Positions 1-8,647 of a stretch of DNA of 48,033 nucleotides are shown here, piece by piece. The position numbers were made by a program, and so were the translations under genes. The DNA is from CAZVUW01 sp964629825 (lineage in GTDB: Bacteria; Actinomycetota; Nitriliruptoria; Euzebyales; Egibacteraceae). The DNA is taken from the NCBI GenBank assembly GCA_964629825.1, contig CAZVUW010000011.1, positions 1 to 48,033 of the forward strand, read 5' to 3'. Under the pieces are notes generated by a model. The model searched no databases. It had not been told where the DNA came from and worked only from the letters and a program-made list of their open reading frames with translations. Position 1 is the first letter of the stretch; each line of letters starts with the position of its first letter.

Positions 1-171
1 GCCTGCGGCAGCCAGGTGGCGGCCGGCCCCGCCGACACGCCGGCGCGGCGGGCGCTGCTGCGGGACCTCGGCTGCGACCTGGGTGTGGGCGGGCCGGACG
101 ACGGGCCGATCCCGCTCGCCGACGACCGCTCACCCGCGCCTGCGGCGGCCGCAGCGACGCCTGACCGCTAG
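1..171 (+). CDS. C-terminal end of an unidentified protein, possibly a degenerate EAL domain
   Basis: Frame 1 is open from the window edge to a TAG at 169-171, giving the last 56 residues of a gene that begins outside the window. The tail contains VAAGPADTP followed by LLRDLGCDLGVG. That resembles the end of EAL phosphodiesterase domains, where VAEGVET is followed by a helix and an LGCDxxQG motif. The acidic residues of the EAL motif are replaced here, so if it is an EAL domain it is probably inactive. The stop codon overlaps the GTG start of the following HipA-like gene by one base, so the two are likely translated together. The family call is an inference from a short stretch. Confidence 0.45.
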   Translation, partial: ACGSQVAAGPADTPARRALLRDLGCDLGVGGPDDGPIPLADDRSPAPAAAAATPDR

Positions 172-977
172 TGTTCTTCGGCGTGTCCAACGCTCTGCTC
201 ACGCTGCCGCGCGTCAACGCGACGCGCTACCTCCTGCCGCTGCGGGAGGGCGGATCCCTGCCTGGTCTCGTCGAGGCGGACGACCTCGGCACGTACGTGA
301 TGAAGCTGCGCGGCGCCGGGCAGGGCCGCAAGGCGCTCGTGGCCGAGATCATCGTCGCCGCTCTCGCGCGGGAGGCGGGCTTCGCCGTCCCCGACCTGGT
401 GCTGCTGGTCCTCGACGCCAAGCTGGGACCGGCCGAGCCCGATCAGGAGATCCAGGACCTGCTGCGCGCCAGCGTGGGGCTCAACCTCGGCGTGGACTAC
501 CTGCCGCGCTCGATCGGGCTCGAGCCCGTCCTGGTCCCGGTGCCTGCGGAGACCGCCGCGGAGGTGGTGTGGTTCGACGCGTTCGTCCAGAACGTGGACC
601 GGTCGTGGCGCAACCCGAACCTGCTGCTGTGGCACCGCGCCATGTACCTGATCGACCACGGGGCTGCGCTGTACTTCCACCACTCGTGGGACCGTCGCGC
701 AGGTGCCGCCACGAAGCCCTACGTGCACGTCGGCGACCACGTCCTCCTTCCCAGCGCCGGCCCCATCGGCGCCGCGGACGAGCGGCTGCGCGACGTCTTC
801 GACAGCGAGGCCATCGCCGCCGCGACTCGTCTCGTACCCGACGAGTGGCTGGAGGACGAGCCCGGCTTCGCCAGCCCAGACGACGTCCGCGCCGCATATG
901 TCGAGGTCCTCACCGAGCGGCTGGAGCGCGGGGACACGTGGGTCCCGGCCCTGGAGGACGCCCGTGCACACGTATGA
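171..977 (+). CDS. HipA-like kinase domain protein
   Basis: The 268-residue product matches the short HipA-like family (HipA_2 type) that holds only the kinase fold of the HipA toxin. Visible kinase features are a candidate ATP-binding lysine in YVMKLRG (about residue 45), the block GQGRKALVAEIIV (51-63), the catalytic stretch NVDRSWRNPN (D143, N148, N150) and the metal-binding IDHG (D162). The protein is much shorter than true HipA and no HipB partner lies next to it. The GTG start at 171 touches the previous stop, and the end overlaps the DUF3037 gene by 14 bp. This kinase/DUF3037 pair recurs in actinobacteria. Its substrate is unknown and a toxin role is not shown. Confidence 0.85.
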   Translation: MFFGVSNALLTLPRVNATRYLLPLREGGSLPGLVEADDLGTYVMKLRGAGQGRKALVAEIIVAALAREAGFAVPDLVLLVLDAKLGPAEPDQEIQDLLRASVGLNLGVDYLPRSIGLEPVLVPVPAETAAEVVWFDAFVQNVDRSWRNPNLLLWHRAMYLIDHGAALYFHHSWDRRAGAATKPYVHVGDHVLLPSAGPIGAADERLRDVFDSEAIAAATRLVPDEWLEDEPGFASPDDVRAAYVEVLTERLERGDTWVPALEDARAHV

Positions 978-1362
978 GTGGGCGCTGCTTCGGGTTGTGC
1001 CGCGCGTCGACCGCGGCGAGATGGTCAACGCCGGTGTCGTGCTCTACTGCGGCGCGCTCGGCTATCTGGCGGCCGAGGTGGCGCTTGAGCCGGAACGTGT
1101 GCTCGCGCTCGATCCCGCCGCCGACGTGGAGGCGATCAGCCGCCACCTGGACACCGTGGTCGAGATCTGCGCCGGCACCCCGGCGGCCGGGCCGCTGGCC
1201 AAGCTCTCCCCCCGCGAGCGCTTCGGCTGGCTGGTGGCACCGCGCTCCACGGTGGTGCAGCCCTCACCCGTGCACACCGGCCTGACCGATGACCCCGCGG
1301 GGGAGCTCCAGCGCCTGATGACGCAGATGGTGCACCCGCCGACCGCGGCGGACGCGCCCTAG
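964..1362 (+). CDS. DUF3037 family protein, partner of the HipA-like kinase
   Basis: A protein of about 132 residues beginning HTYEWALLRVVPRV, with the family block GEMVNAGVVLYC near residue 20 and LSPRERFGWLVAPRS near residue 80. This matches DUF3037, a small domain usually encoded directly after a HipA-like kinase. The GTG at 964 is chosen because the DUF3037 homology begins there, and it gives a 14-bp overlap with the kinase gene, implying coupled translation. No enzymatic motif is visible. Its role is unknown; a protein that interacts with or is a substrate of the kinase is only a guess from the conserved pairing. Confidence 0.82.
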   Translation: MHTYEWALLRVVPRVDRGEMVNAGVVLYCGALGYLAAEVALEPERVLALDPAADVEAISRHLDTVVEICAGTPAAGPLAKLSPRERFGWLVAPRSTVVQPSPVHTGLTDDPAGELQRLMTQMVHPPTAADAP

Positions 1363-1381
1363 ACGGCTGGATGCCGGAGGG

Positions 1382-2518
1382 TCAGCCCTCCTGCTGCGAG
1401 GCCTCGAGCTCGGCCGCGAGGCGCGCTCGCTGCTCCGACAGCGCCGGGATCTGCTCGACGTAGACGTGGTCGAAGATCTCCAGCGGGTCGCCGTGCGGGG
1501 CGTCGAACATGCGCTCCCGGAAATCCGCCGCCGCGGCCTTCGCCTCCGCGTCGACCGCGGCCTTGGTCTCATCGTCCAGCAGCCCCCGAGCGCGCAGGAA
1601 GCCCTCCAGGGCGAGCAGCGGGTCGCGCTCCCGCCACGCCTCGGCCTCCTCGGCTGAGCGGTAGCGGCTGGCGTCATCGGCGGTGGTGTGGTCCTCGATG
1701 CGGTAGGTCATCGCCTCGACCAGCGTCGGGCCCTCGCCGCGGCTGGCGCGCGCGACGGCCTCGGTCATGACCGCGTGCACGGCGACGACGTCATTGCCGT
1801 CCACCCGAACGCCCGGCATCCCGTAGCCGACCGCCTTGTGCGCCAGCGTGGGCGCCTTGGTCTGGCGGGCAAGCGGCACGCTGATCGCGTAGCCGTTGTT
1901 CTGGACCAGGAAGACCACCGGGGCCGAGTAGACCGCCGCGAAGTTGAGGGCCTCGTGGAAGTCGCCCTCGCTGGTCCCTCCATCGCCGATCAGGGCCAGG
2001 GCTACGACGTCGTCGCCCTCCAGGGCCGCCGCGTGCGCCAGGCCCACCGCGTGCAGGCACTGGGTCGCGATCGGCGTGCAGTGCGGCATCACGCGGTAGC
2101 GGTTCGGGTCCCAGCCGGCGTGCCAGGTGCCCTTGAACAGCGGCATGGCCTCGTGCGGCGGCACTCCGCGCGCGACGACGGCAACGGTGTCGCGGTAGGT
2201 GGGGAACAGCCAGTCCTGCGGTCGCAGCGCGGCGACGGCGCCGACCTGCGCGGCCTCCTGACCGTGGCTGGACGGGTACACCGCCAGCTGGCCCTGGCGG
2301 GTGAGGTTGATCGACTGCCGGTCGATCGCCCGCACGCGCGCCATCGTGCGGTGCAGCTCGGCCAGCAGGGCGTCGTCGCCACGGAAGCGGAAGTCACCCG
2401 CCTCGAGCAGGCGCCCGTCCTCGCCCATCAGGCGGACGAGCAGCGGCTCGGGAAGGAGCGCAGCGGCCTCCTTGGCGAGAGCCTCGTCCCGCGCGGTGCC
2501 CGTCTCGACTGCTGCCAT
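1382..2518 (-). CDS. Thiamine-diphosphate-dependent 2-oxoacid dehydrogenase E1 alpha subunit
   Basis: A 378-residue E1-alpha of the pyruvate or branched-chain 2-oxoacid dehydrogenase type. It decarboxylates a 2-oxoacid on ThDP and needs an E1-beta partner plus an E2 lipoyl core. The ThDP/Mg motif starts at GDGGTSEGDF (178-187) and ends at NNGYAIS (207-213). SSHGQEA (83-89) and the phosphorylation-loop-like YRIEDHTTADD are also present. The ATG at 2518 is preceded by a strong GGGGGAGGG ribosome-binding site; an in-frame extension to 2626 exists but has no family support. No E1-beta, E2 or E3 gene lies beside it. The divergent Lrp-type gene recalls the bkdR/bkdA layout of Pseudomonas, so a branched-chain substrate is possible but unproven. 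Confidence 0.88.
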   Translation of the reverse strand: MAAVETGTARDEALAKEAAALLPEPLLVRLMGEDGRLLEAGDFRFRGDDALLAELHRTMARVRAIDRQSINLTRQGQLAVYPSSHGQEAAQVGAVAALRPQDWLFPTYRDTVAVVARGVPPHEAMPLFKGTWHAGWDPNRYRVMPHCTPIATQCLHAVGLAHAAALEGDDVVALALIGDGGTSEGDFHEALNFAAVYSAPVVFLVQNNGYAISVPLARQTKAPTLAHKAVGYGMPGVRVDGNDVVAVHAVMTEAVARASRGEGPTLVEAMTYRIEDHTTADDASRYRSAEEAEAWRERDPLLALEGFLRARGLLDDETKAAVDAEAKAAAADFRERMFDAPHGDPLEIFDHVYVEQIPALSEQRARLAAELEASQQEG

Positions 2519-2687
2519 CTGTGCCCTCCCCCGGACTGCGACGATGCGTGCACATTGTCCGCCGAGGAGGTCCGGTGTCGCCACCCGGAAGCCACTTGTG
2601 AGACATCCTGTTGCTTCTCGGCGCATCGGCGGTCAAGGCGTATCATCAGTCCCTGCCCCGCGTCCCCCAACGGAGACAGACCGCCGC

Positions 2688-3131
2688 GTGCGCTACCTCG
2701 ACGATGTTGACCTGGCTCTCGTCGGCGCCCTAGTCGAGGACGCGCGTCTGTCCGTGAACGCGCTTGCTCAGGCCGTCGGCGTCTCGCGCGCCAACGCCTA
2801 CCGGCGGCTCGAGCGCCTGCGCGCCGATGGGGTTGTGCGCGGCTTCAGCGCTCGTGTGGATCCCGCGGCGCTGGGCCGTCCGCTGGCTGCGGTGCTGCTG
2901 ATCAGCATCCGGCAGGCGGACTGGCGGGCGATCAAGGAGCGCCTGCTCGCCATCGACGAGGTGGACTACCTGGCCGCCACCAGCGGTGACTTCGACTTCC
3001 TGGCGCTGCTGCGCACCGCCGACGCCGCGAGCCTGCGCGACCTGGTGCTCGAGCAGGTCCACTCCATCCCGGGGGTGGTCGGGACGCGCACCACCTTCGT
3101 GCTGGACGAGGAGGTCCGGCGGCCGTTCTAG
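2688..3131 (+). CDS. Lrp/AsnC family transcriptional regulator
   Basis: A 147-residue Lrp/AsnC protein. The N-terminal helix-turn-helix spans LSVNALAQAVGVSRANAYRR (residues 22-41), followed by the wing. The C-terminal RAM ligand-binding domain includes DYLAATSGDFDFLALLRT and ends with VVGTRTTFVL. The start is the GTG at 2688 (MRYLDDVDLALVGAL), with GGAGA about 11 bases upstream. It is divergent from the E1-alpha gene across 169 bp, so it probably controls that gene and itself in response to an amino acid or oxoacid, by analogy with BkdR. That regulatory link is inferred from position only. Confidence 0.9.
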   Translation: MRYLDDVDLALVGALVEDARLSVNALAQAVGVSRANAYRRLERLRADGVVRGFSARVDPAALGRPLAAVLLISIRQADWRAIKERLLAIDEVDYLAATSGDFDFLALLRTADAASLRDLVLEQVHSIPGVVGTRTTFVLDEEVRRPF

Positions 3132-3140
3132 GACGCCGCC

Positions 3141-3171
3141 CGCGGGGACCAGGCGCCCACGGCGCCCCGCG
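3141..3171. terminator. Candidate bidirectional terminator hairpin
   Basis: A 7-bp perfect inverted repeat, CGCGGGG at 3141-3147 and CCCCGCG at 3165-3171, encloses a further GGCGCC-rich element. It lies in the 57-bp gap between the convergent stops of the Lrp-type gene and recD. There is no T-run, so intrinsic termination is uncertain. Confidence 0.35.
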
Positions 3172-3188
3172 TCACCCGCCCGTGGCCG

Positions 3189-5198
3189 CTAGCCCCACAG
3201 GGCGGAGCGCAGCCCGGATGCGCGTGCGATCGGTCGGCGCACCGCCGCCCGCACGGCCGCCTCGGTCCCGACGACGGTCAGGCGCTTCTGTGCGCGCGTC
3301 AGGCCGGTGTAGAGCAGCTCACGCGTGAGCAGCGGGGAGGTCTCGTCCGGAAGCAGCACGACGACGTGCGCGAACTGCGATCCCTGGCTCTTGTGGACGG
3401 TGAGCGCGTGCGCGACCTCGACCGAGCTGAGCCGGGTGGGGGAGACCGCGACGAGCTGGCCGCGGCGGGTGAACACGGCGCGCAGGCCGTCCTCGGTCGC
3501 CACCACCACCCCCGTGTCGCCGTTGTAGAGGCCCAGGGCGTAGTCGTTGGCGGTCACCAGCAGCGGCCGCCCCGGGTACCAGCGCGCCTGCATGCCGTAG
3601 CCGGGCACCGCCGCGGACAGCCACGCCTCCACACGCGCGCTCCACAGCGCCACGCCATAGGGGCCGCGGCGGTGCGCGCACAGCAGCCGGAGCGCGGACA
3701 GCTCCTGAAGGGCGTCGCCTGCCCGGCCCTCTGCGGCCGCCTCAGCCATGCGGGTGCCGTTGGCGATCACCGCCTCCTGCACCGGCGCGAGGAGAGGGTC
3801 GGCGGCGGGGTCGGCCGGATCGGCCTCGAGGAAGACCACGTCGGGTGCCGAGGCGTCGGCGCGCAGCAGGTTGACCGCCGCGTCCTCGTCCCCGGCCTGC
3901 ACGGCGCGGGCCAGGGCTGCGATGACGCCGTGGTGGCGGTGCACCTCCGTCAGGACGATCACGCTGTCGCCCATGAGCGGACCGGAGGTCCCCGACGTGT
4001 CGGCGTCGCCGTCTGCACCGGCCGCGCCGACGGTGCCCGGCGCGGCGTGGCCGTCGGCCGCGGGCAGCACCCTCGCCCCGGCCGTCCGCAGCGCCGTGCG
4101 AGCCCGCTGGCTGAGCCGCAGCCCCTCGGCCGCCGGGCCCACCACATCACCGAGGACGGCGCCGGCCTCGACCGAGGCCAGCTGCTGATGGTCTCCGACC
4201 AGGATCAGCCGCGCAGCGGGCCGCACCGCCTCGAGCAGCCGCGACATGAGGGACAGGGGGACCATCGAGGTCTCATCGACCACAACGACGTCATGGGGCA
4301 GCCGGTTGCCGCGGTTGTGACGGAAGCGGCTGGAGGAGTCGGGCCGCCAGCCCAGGAGGCGGTGCAGGGTGCGGCCCTCGGCCGTCGCGAGGGCCGCCTT
4401 GGTCTCCTCCGAGATCGGCAGGCGGGCGGCGGCTTCGTGGACCGCCTCCTCCAGGCGCGCGGCGGCCTTGCCGGTCGGCGCGGCCAGGGCGATCCGAGGC
4501 GGCCTTCCACCAGCGGCCGCCGCCTGCTCCACGAGCAGGGCGGCGATCTTGGCGACGGTCGTCGTCTTGCCGGTGCCCGGGCCGCCGGCGACCACGGTCA
4601 GGCGGCGGAGCACCGCGCTGGCGGCGGCCACGCGCTGGAGGTCGGGCTGGTCCTCGGGGCGGTCGAAGAGGCGGGCGAGGCCCTCCCGCAGCGCGGCGAC
4701 GTGCACCTCGCCGACCGGGTGGGCGCGCTCGAGCAGGTCGGCCGCGACCGCCGCCTCCTCGCGCCAGTAGCGGTCCAGGTACAGGCGCGTGCCGATCAGC
4801 CGCAGCGGCCGGTCGGGTGGGCCGTCCTGATCGCTCACCAGGGGGCTCGACCGGACGGCATCCAACCAGGCGCTGGGCTCCGGCCATGGGAGTGCGGCCA
4901 CGACCAGGCGCGTCTCGCTCTCCGACGACGCCGTGTGCGCCACCGTCTCCAGGTCCGCGCAGACGTGCCCGAGGCGGGGTGCGCGCACCGCCAGGGCGCA
5001 GGCCAGGAGCACCTCCTCGGAGCTGGTCGGCCCCTGGTCGTCCGGGGTCGCGCCAGCGGCCAGACGGTCGAGCCGCAGCGCGACGTGGACGTCCGCCGCG
5101 GTCAGGACCCCGGCATCGTTGAACAGCGCCAGCAGCCCCGCGGCCGCATGGGCGCACCGCGGATCGAGCCGGTCGAGCACGGTCGCGGTGGCACTCAT
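3189..5198 (-). CDS. recD: RecD, exodeoxyribonuclease V alpha subunit (SF1B 5'-3' helicase)
   Basis: A 669-residue RecD. It is the 5'-3' motor of RecBCD, which processes double-strand DNA ends. Motifs in order are Walker A GGPGTGKT (205-212), motif Ia around AAPTGKAAARL (239-249), Walker B VVDETSM (306-312), motif III VGDHQQLASVEAG, motif V LTVHKSQGSQF and motif VI YTGLTRAQKRL near the C-terminus. An Ala/Gly/Asp-rich stretch separates motifs III and IV. The ATG at 5198 forms an ATGA overlap with the recB stop, so translation is coupled. It is the third gene of recC-recB-recD, the usual order in actinobacteria. Confidence 0.95.
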   Translation of the reverse strand: MSATATVLDRLDPRCAHAAAGLLALFNDAGVLTAADVHVALRLDRLAAGATPDDQGPTSSEEVLLACALAVRAPRLGHVCADLETVAHTASSESETRLVVAALPWPEPSAWLDAVRSSPLVSDQDGPPDRPLRLIGTRLYLDRYWREEAAVAADLLERAHPVGEVHVAALREGLARLFDRPEDQPDLQRVAAASAVLRRLTVVAGGPGTGKTTTVAKIAALLVEQAAAAGGRPPRIALAAPTGKAAARLEEAVHEAAARLPISEETKAALATAEGRTLHRLLGWRPDSSSRFRHNRGNRLPHDVVVVDETSMVPLSLMSRLLEAVRPAARLILVGDHQQLASVEAGAVLGDVVGPAAEGLRLSQRARTALRTAGARVLPAADGHAAPGTVGAAGADGDADTSGTSGPLMGDSVIVLTEVHRHHGVIAALARAVQAGDEDAAVNLLRADASAPDVVFLEADPADPAADPLLAPVQEAVIANGTRMAEAAAEGRAGDALQELSALRLLCAHRRGPYGVALWSARVEAWLSAAVPGYGMQARWYPGRPLLVTANDYALGLYNGDTGVVVATEDGLRAVFTRRGQLVAVSPTRLSSVEVAHALTVHKSQGSQFAHVVVLLPDETSPLLTRELLYTGLTRAQKRLTVVGTEAAVRAAVRRPIARASGLRSALWG

Positions 5199-8100
5199 GG
5201 CTGTCCCCGATCGAACAGGGCGCTGACCGCCTCTACGAGTCCGACCGGCGGCGCCCATGCGAAGACGCCCACGGGCTGGCCCGCGACGCGCGGGGCACGG
5301 GGTGACATCCCGCGCAGGAACAGGTACAGCACGCCGCCGAGGTGCCGCTCGGGCAAGTAGTCGGGGATGCGCCAGCGCAGGTAGCGGTGCAGCGCCACCA
5401 GGTACAGCAGCGCCTGGAGCGGGTAGTGCGCGTGCTCCATGGCGGCGACCAGTGCGGCCGGGCGATAGTCGTGCAGCACCAGCGGTCGGCCGTCCTGGCC
5501 GAGCCGGTTGGTCTTGTAGTCGGCCACCAGGAAACGGGCGCTGCCGTCTTCATCCGCCTGCCGCCACACCAGGTCGAGGGAGCCGACCAGGTAGCCGCGC
5601 AGACGGCTGGCCAGGCTCGGGGCGGCGGCAGCCAGACGCGTCGGGTACCCCGCGAGCGGATCCGTGGGCTCCAGATGGGACTCCATCAGCTCGGCCAGCG
5701 CGCTGATCGACACCGCTCCCGTTGGGCGGTCCCCGCCGGCCAGGGGCAGCTCGAACCAGAGCTCGTCCAGCCGGTCCGATCTGCGCAGCCCGGCGAGCGT
5801 GCGCTCTCCGGCGAGCGGCCCCAGCGGCGTGCGCAGCGCTGCGCCGAGGCCCGCCACCAGGTCCTCGACGTGCTCGCCGAGGATCGGCCAGCGCTGCTGC
5901 TCCTTGTGCACGGCGGTGCGCAGGGCGGCCTCGAGCGGCTGGGCGTCGAAGTCGGTGTGCTCGAGCACGCGGTGCACGAAGGTGCCGACGTCCACACCGC
6001 CGGGGAGGTCGGCCAGCGGTGAGGGCAGCTCCAGCAGCCCGGTGGCCGGGTCCGGCGGCTCGGGTGCTGCCGCCTCGACCGCGGCGTCCGTAGCCTGGTC
6101 GAGCGGCGCCGGCCCCGCGGGCGGCTCGTCGGTGCGCAGCGGCTCCTCCGGCTCGCTGGCGACGGCGGACTCGCCGGTCTGGGCGATGATCGAGCTGTAG
6201 GAGGCGCGCCGCCAGGAGCGGTCAAGCCCGCGGTCGAAGGGCGCCGCCGTCAGCTCGGCGGGCGGGGGTTGCGGCTCCTGGTGGGTGCGTCCGTCCCAGC
6301 CGGTGGCGGGGGCGACGTTGACGCAGCCGGGCGCCTCGGCGACCAGCGCCCCGAGGACCTCCAGCACGTCGGAGTCGTCGGGCGGCCGGTCGGTCGACAG
6401 CTCAACGCCCCCCGCCTCGGCGCGGGCGAACAGCAGGCGGCACAGCGGCGACTCGCGGCAGTCCCACGAGCCGGCCCACCACAGCACCGCCTGGTGCTTG
6501 GCACGTGTGAGGGCTACGTAGAGCAGCCGCAGCTCCTCGCCGCGCTGCTCCTCGATGTGGCGGTCCAGGTGCTCGCGGAAGTCCGGGCCGCCCATGCCGA
6601 CGTCGATGACGCGCTCCAGACGGCCGTCCGCGGCGCGCTCGTGGTAGACGGCGGGCGCGTTCTCGTCGATCCAGCCCGCCTCCCAGGCGAAGGGCACGTA
6701 CACGACGGGGAACTCCAGGCCCTTGCTGCGGTGGATCGTCAGGACCTGGACTGCCTCGGAGTCGGACTCAAGCCGGCGACTGCGCTCCTCGGAGCCGGTG
6801 TCGGACTCGGCCTCGGCGACCCGCCGGCGCAGCCACCCGCTCAGGGCCGTCACCCCGAGCTGCTCCTCGACCGCTGCGGCGTGCAGGAGCTGACCGATGT
6901 GACGCAGGTCGGTGAGCTCGCGCTCGCCGTCGACCCGGGCGAGAACGCGTGAGGGCAGGCCCTCGCCGACGGAGATGTCCTCGAGCAGCGCGGCCACGCC
7001 GCGGCGGCGGAGCACGTCGGCCCAGCGGTGCAGGCGCCCGTGGACGTCTTCCCAGGCGTCGTCGTCGCTCAGGGCCACCTGCCGGGCGTCCCAGCCCAGG
7101 AAGCTGGTGAGTGCGACCGCGCGCGCCCTGACCGGCGAGCTCGGCCGCTCCAGCGCCTCGAGCAGGCGCAGCCACTCGTTGGCCGCAGCGGTGGCGAACA
7201 CGCTGCCGGCGCCGTTGATCACAGCGGGGACCTGGACCTCGTCCAGCGCCTCGCGCACCAGCACCGCCTGCTTGTTGGTGCGCACGAGGACGGCCAGGTG
7301 ACCGGGGCGCAGCGGTCGCCAGCCGCCGGGCGCGTCGGGATCCCGCACCTCGGCGCCGGAGGACAGCAGCCCCACCACATCCGCTGCCAGGTCCTGGGCG
7401 ATGTGGCGCTGCCCGGCCGCCTTGGCGATGAAGCCCTTCCTGGTCTGGGTCACCGTGCCGTCGCGGGCCAGGAAGCGGACCCGCAGCGGCGTCTGGTCGG
7501 GCGCGCCACGAAGACCGGGGGAGCGGTTTCCCTCCGCCGCCTCGACCGTTCGGTACTCGATCTCGTCGTGGCCCAGGCGCACCCCGGCGAACAGGGCGTC
7601 GTAGGCGTCGATCAGCGCCTGGTCGCTGCGCCAGTTGCGGGCGAGCGTGGCGCGGGCGGCGAAGCGGCTGGCCTCGAGGTAGGCGTGCACGTCCGCCCCG
7701 CGGAAGGCGTAGATCGCCTGCTTGGGGTCCCCGATCAGCACGAGCGTCGTGTCGGCCCCCGGTCCCGCGAAGGCCAGCCGCAGGATGTCCCACTGGACCG
7801 GATCCGTGTCCTGGAACTCGTCGACCAGCGCGACGCGATAGCGCTCGCGCAGCCGTGCGGCGGCGGCCGGCCCGCGAACCGGATCGCGCAGCGTCTCCGC
7901 CAGGCGGGTCAGCAGGTCGTCATAGGTGAGGACGCGCAACGCCCGCTTGCGGCGCTCCAGCTCGCTCCGCACCGCCTCGGCCAGGGAGCGGCGCAGCCCC
8001 TCCGGCGTGCTGCGGGGGGCGGCGGCCGGCTCCAGCCGCGCGCTGGGGTTGGCCACCGCAACCGCGGCGATCCGCAGCGCCTCGTCGAGGCTCAGCAGCG

Positions 8101-8647
8101 GCTCGTCGGCGCTGGCGGCGAACCGGCGGACGTACAGGTCGTTGACCACCTGCTGCACCAGGTCGCGCGGGTCCTCGAGGAAGGTGATGTCCCGCTCCAC
8201 ATCCCCGGCCACGCCGAGGCTGCCGAGCACGTGCTGGCAGAAGCCGTGCGTGGTCGAGATCGTGGCCGCGTCGAAGTCGGCCAGCGCCGTGGCGAGCCGG
8301 CGGCGCCGCAGGTCGAGCTCGGTGAGGTCCGCGTCGGCGAGCAGACGCAGCACGTCGTCGCCCTGGTCGATCTCGGCGCCGGCGAGGGCGCGCGCCAGCC
8401 CGCGCTCGGCGCTGACCAGCCGCTCGCGCACCCGCTCGCGCAGCTCGCCCGTCGCCATGCGGGTGAACGTGATCACCAGCAGCTGGTCAAGCGTGAAGGT
8501 GGTGGTGGCGACGTAGCGGGCCACCAGGGCGGCGATCGTGAAGGTCTTGCCGGTGCCGGCGCTGGCCTCGAGGACCGTCACCCCCGAGGGCAGCGGACCG
8601 CACACGTCGAACGGCGGCGCGGTCTGCGCGCTGGCACGCCGCGTCAC
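5195..8647 (-). CDS. recB: RecB, exodeoxyribonuclease V beta subunit (helicase-nuclease)
   Basis: An 1150-residue RecB, the 3'-5' SF1A helicase plus nuclease of RecBCD. Helicase motifs are EASAGTGKTFTIA (28-40), VDEFQDTDPVQWD, IGDPKQAIYAFRGAD, ARNWRSD, TIHRSKGLEFPVV and LYVALTRAKH. The C-terminal PD-(D/E)XK nuclease is intact, with FVHRVLEH, GSLDLVW and the catalytic VADYKTN. The GTG at 8647 makes a GTGA overlap with the recC stop; a longer open frame to 9151 only mirrors recC coding sequence and is rejected. A low-complexity Pro/Ala/Glu linker of roughly 60 residues separates helicase and nuclease parts. It works with RecC and RecD at broken DNA ends. Confidence 0.95.
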   Translation of the reverse strand: MTRRASAQTAPPFDVCGPLPSGVTVLEASAGTGKTFTIAALVARYVATTTFTLDQLLVITFTRMATGELRERVRERLVSAERGLARALAGAEIDQGDDVLRLLADADLTELDLRRRRLATALADFDAATISTTHGFCQHVLGSLGVAGDVERDITFLEDPRDLVQQVVNDLYVRRFAASADEPLLSLDEALRIAAVAVANPSARLEPAAAPRSTPEGLRRSLAEAVRSELERRKRALRVLTYDDLLTRLAETLRDPVRGPAAAARLRERYRVALVDEFQDTDPVQWDILRLAFAGPGADTTLVLIGDPKQAIYAFRGADVHAYLEASRFAARATLARNWRSDQALIDAYDALFAGVRLGHDEIEYRTVEAAEGNRSPGLRGAPDQTPLRVRFLARDGTVTQTRKGFIAKAAGQRHIAQDLAADVVGLLSSGAEVRDPDAPGGWRPLRPGHLAVLVRTNKQAVLVREALDEVQVPAVINGAGSVFATAAANEWLRLLEALERPSSPVRARAVALTSFLGWDARQVALSDDDAWEDVHGRLHRWADVLRRRGVAALLEDISVGEGLPSRVLARVDGERELTDLRHIGQLLHAAAVEEQLGVTALSGWLRRRVAEAESDTGSEERSRRLESDSEAVQVLTIHRSKGLEFPVVYVPFAWEAGWIDENAPAVYHERAADGRLERVIDVGMGGPDFREHLDRHIEEQRGEELRLLYVALTRAKHQAVLWWAGSWDCRESPLCRLLFARAEAGGVELSTDRPPDDSDVLEVLGALVAEAPGCVNVAPATGWDGRTHQEPQPPPAELTAAPFDRGLDRSWRRASYSSIIAQTGESAVASEPEEPLRTDEPPAGPAPLDQATDAAVEAAAPEPPDPATGLLELPSPLADLPGGVDVGTFVHRVLEHTDFDAQPLEAALRTAVHKEQQRWPILGEHVEDLVAGLGAALRTPLGPLAGERTLAGLRRSDRLDELWFELPLAGGDRPTGAVSISALAELMESHLEPTDPLAGYPTRLAAAAPSLASRLRGYLVGSLDLVWRQADEDGSARFLVADYKTNRLGQDGRPLVLHDYRPAALVAAMEHAHYPLQALLYLVALHRYLRWRIPDYLPERHLGGVLYLFLRGMSPRAPRVAGQPVGVFAWAPPVGLVEAVSALFDRGQP

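Noticed and set aside
2611..2646. TTGCTT (2611-2616) and TATCAT (2641-2646) as the Lrp-type gene promoter
   Set aside because: The spacer is 24 bases, too long for a standard promoter; TATCAT alone may still be a -10.
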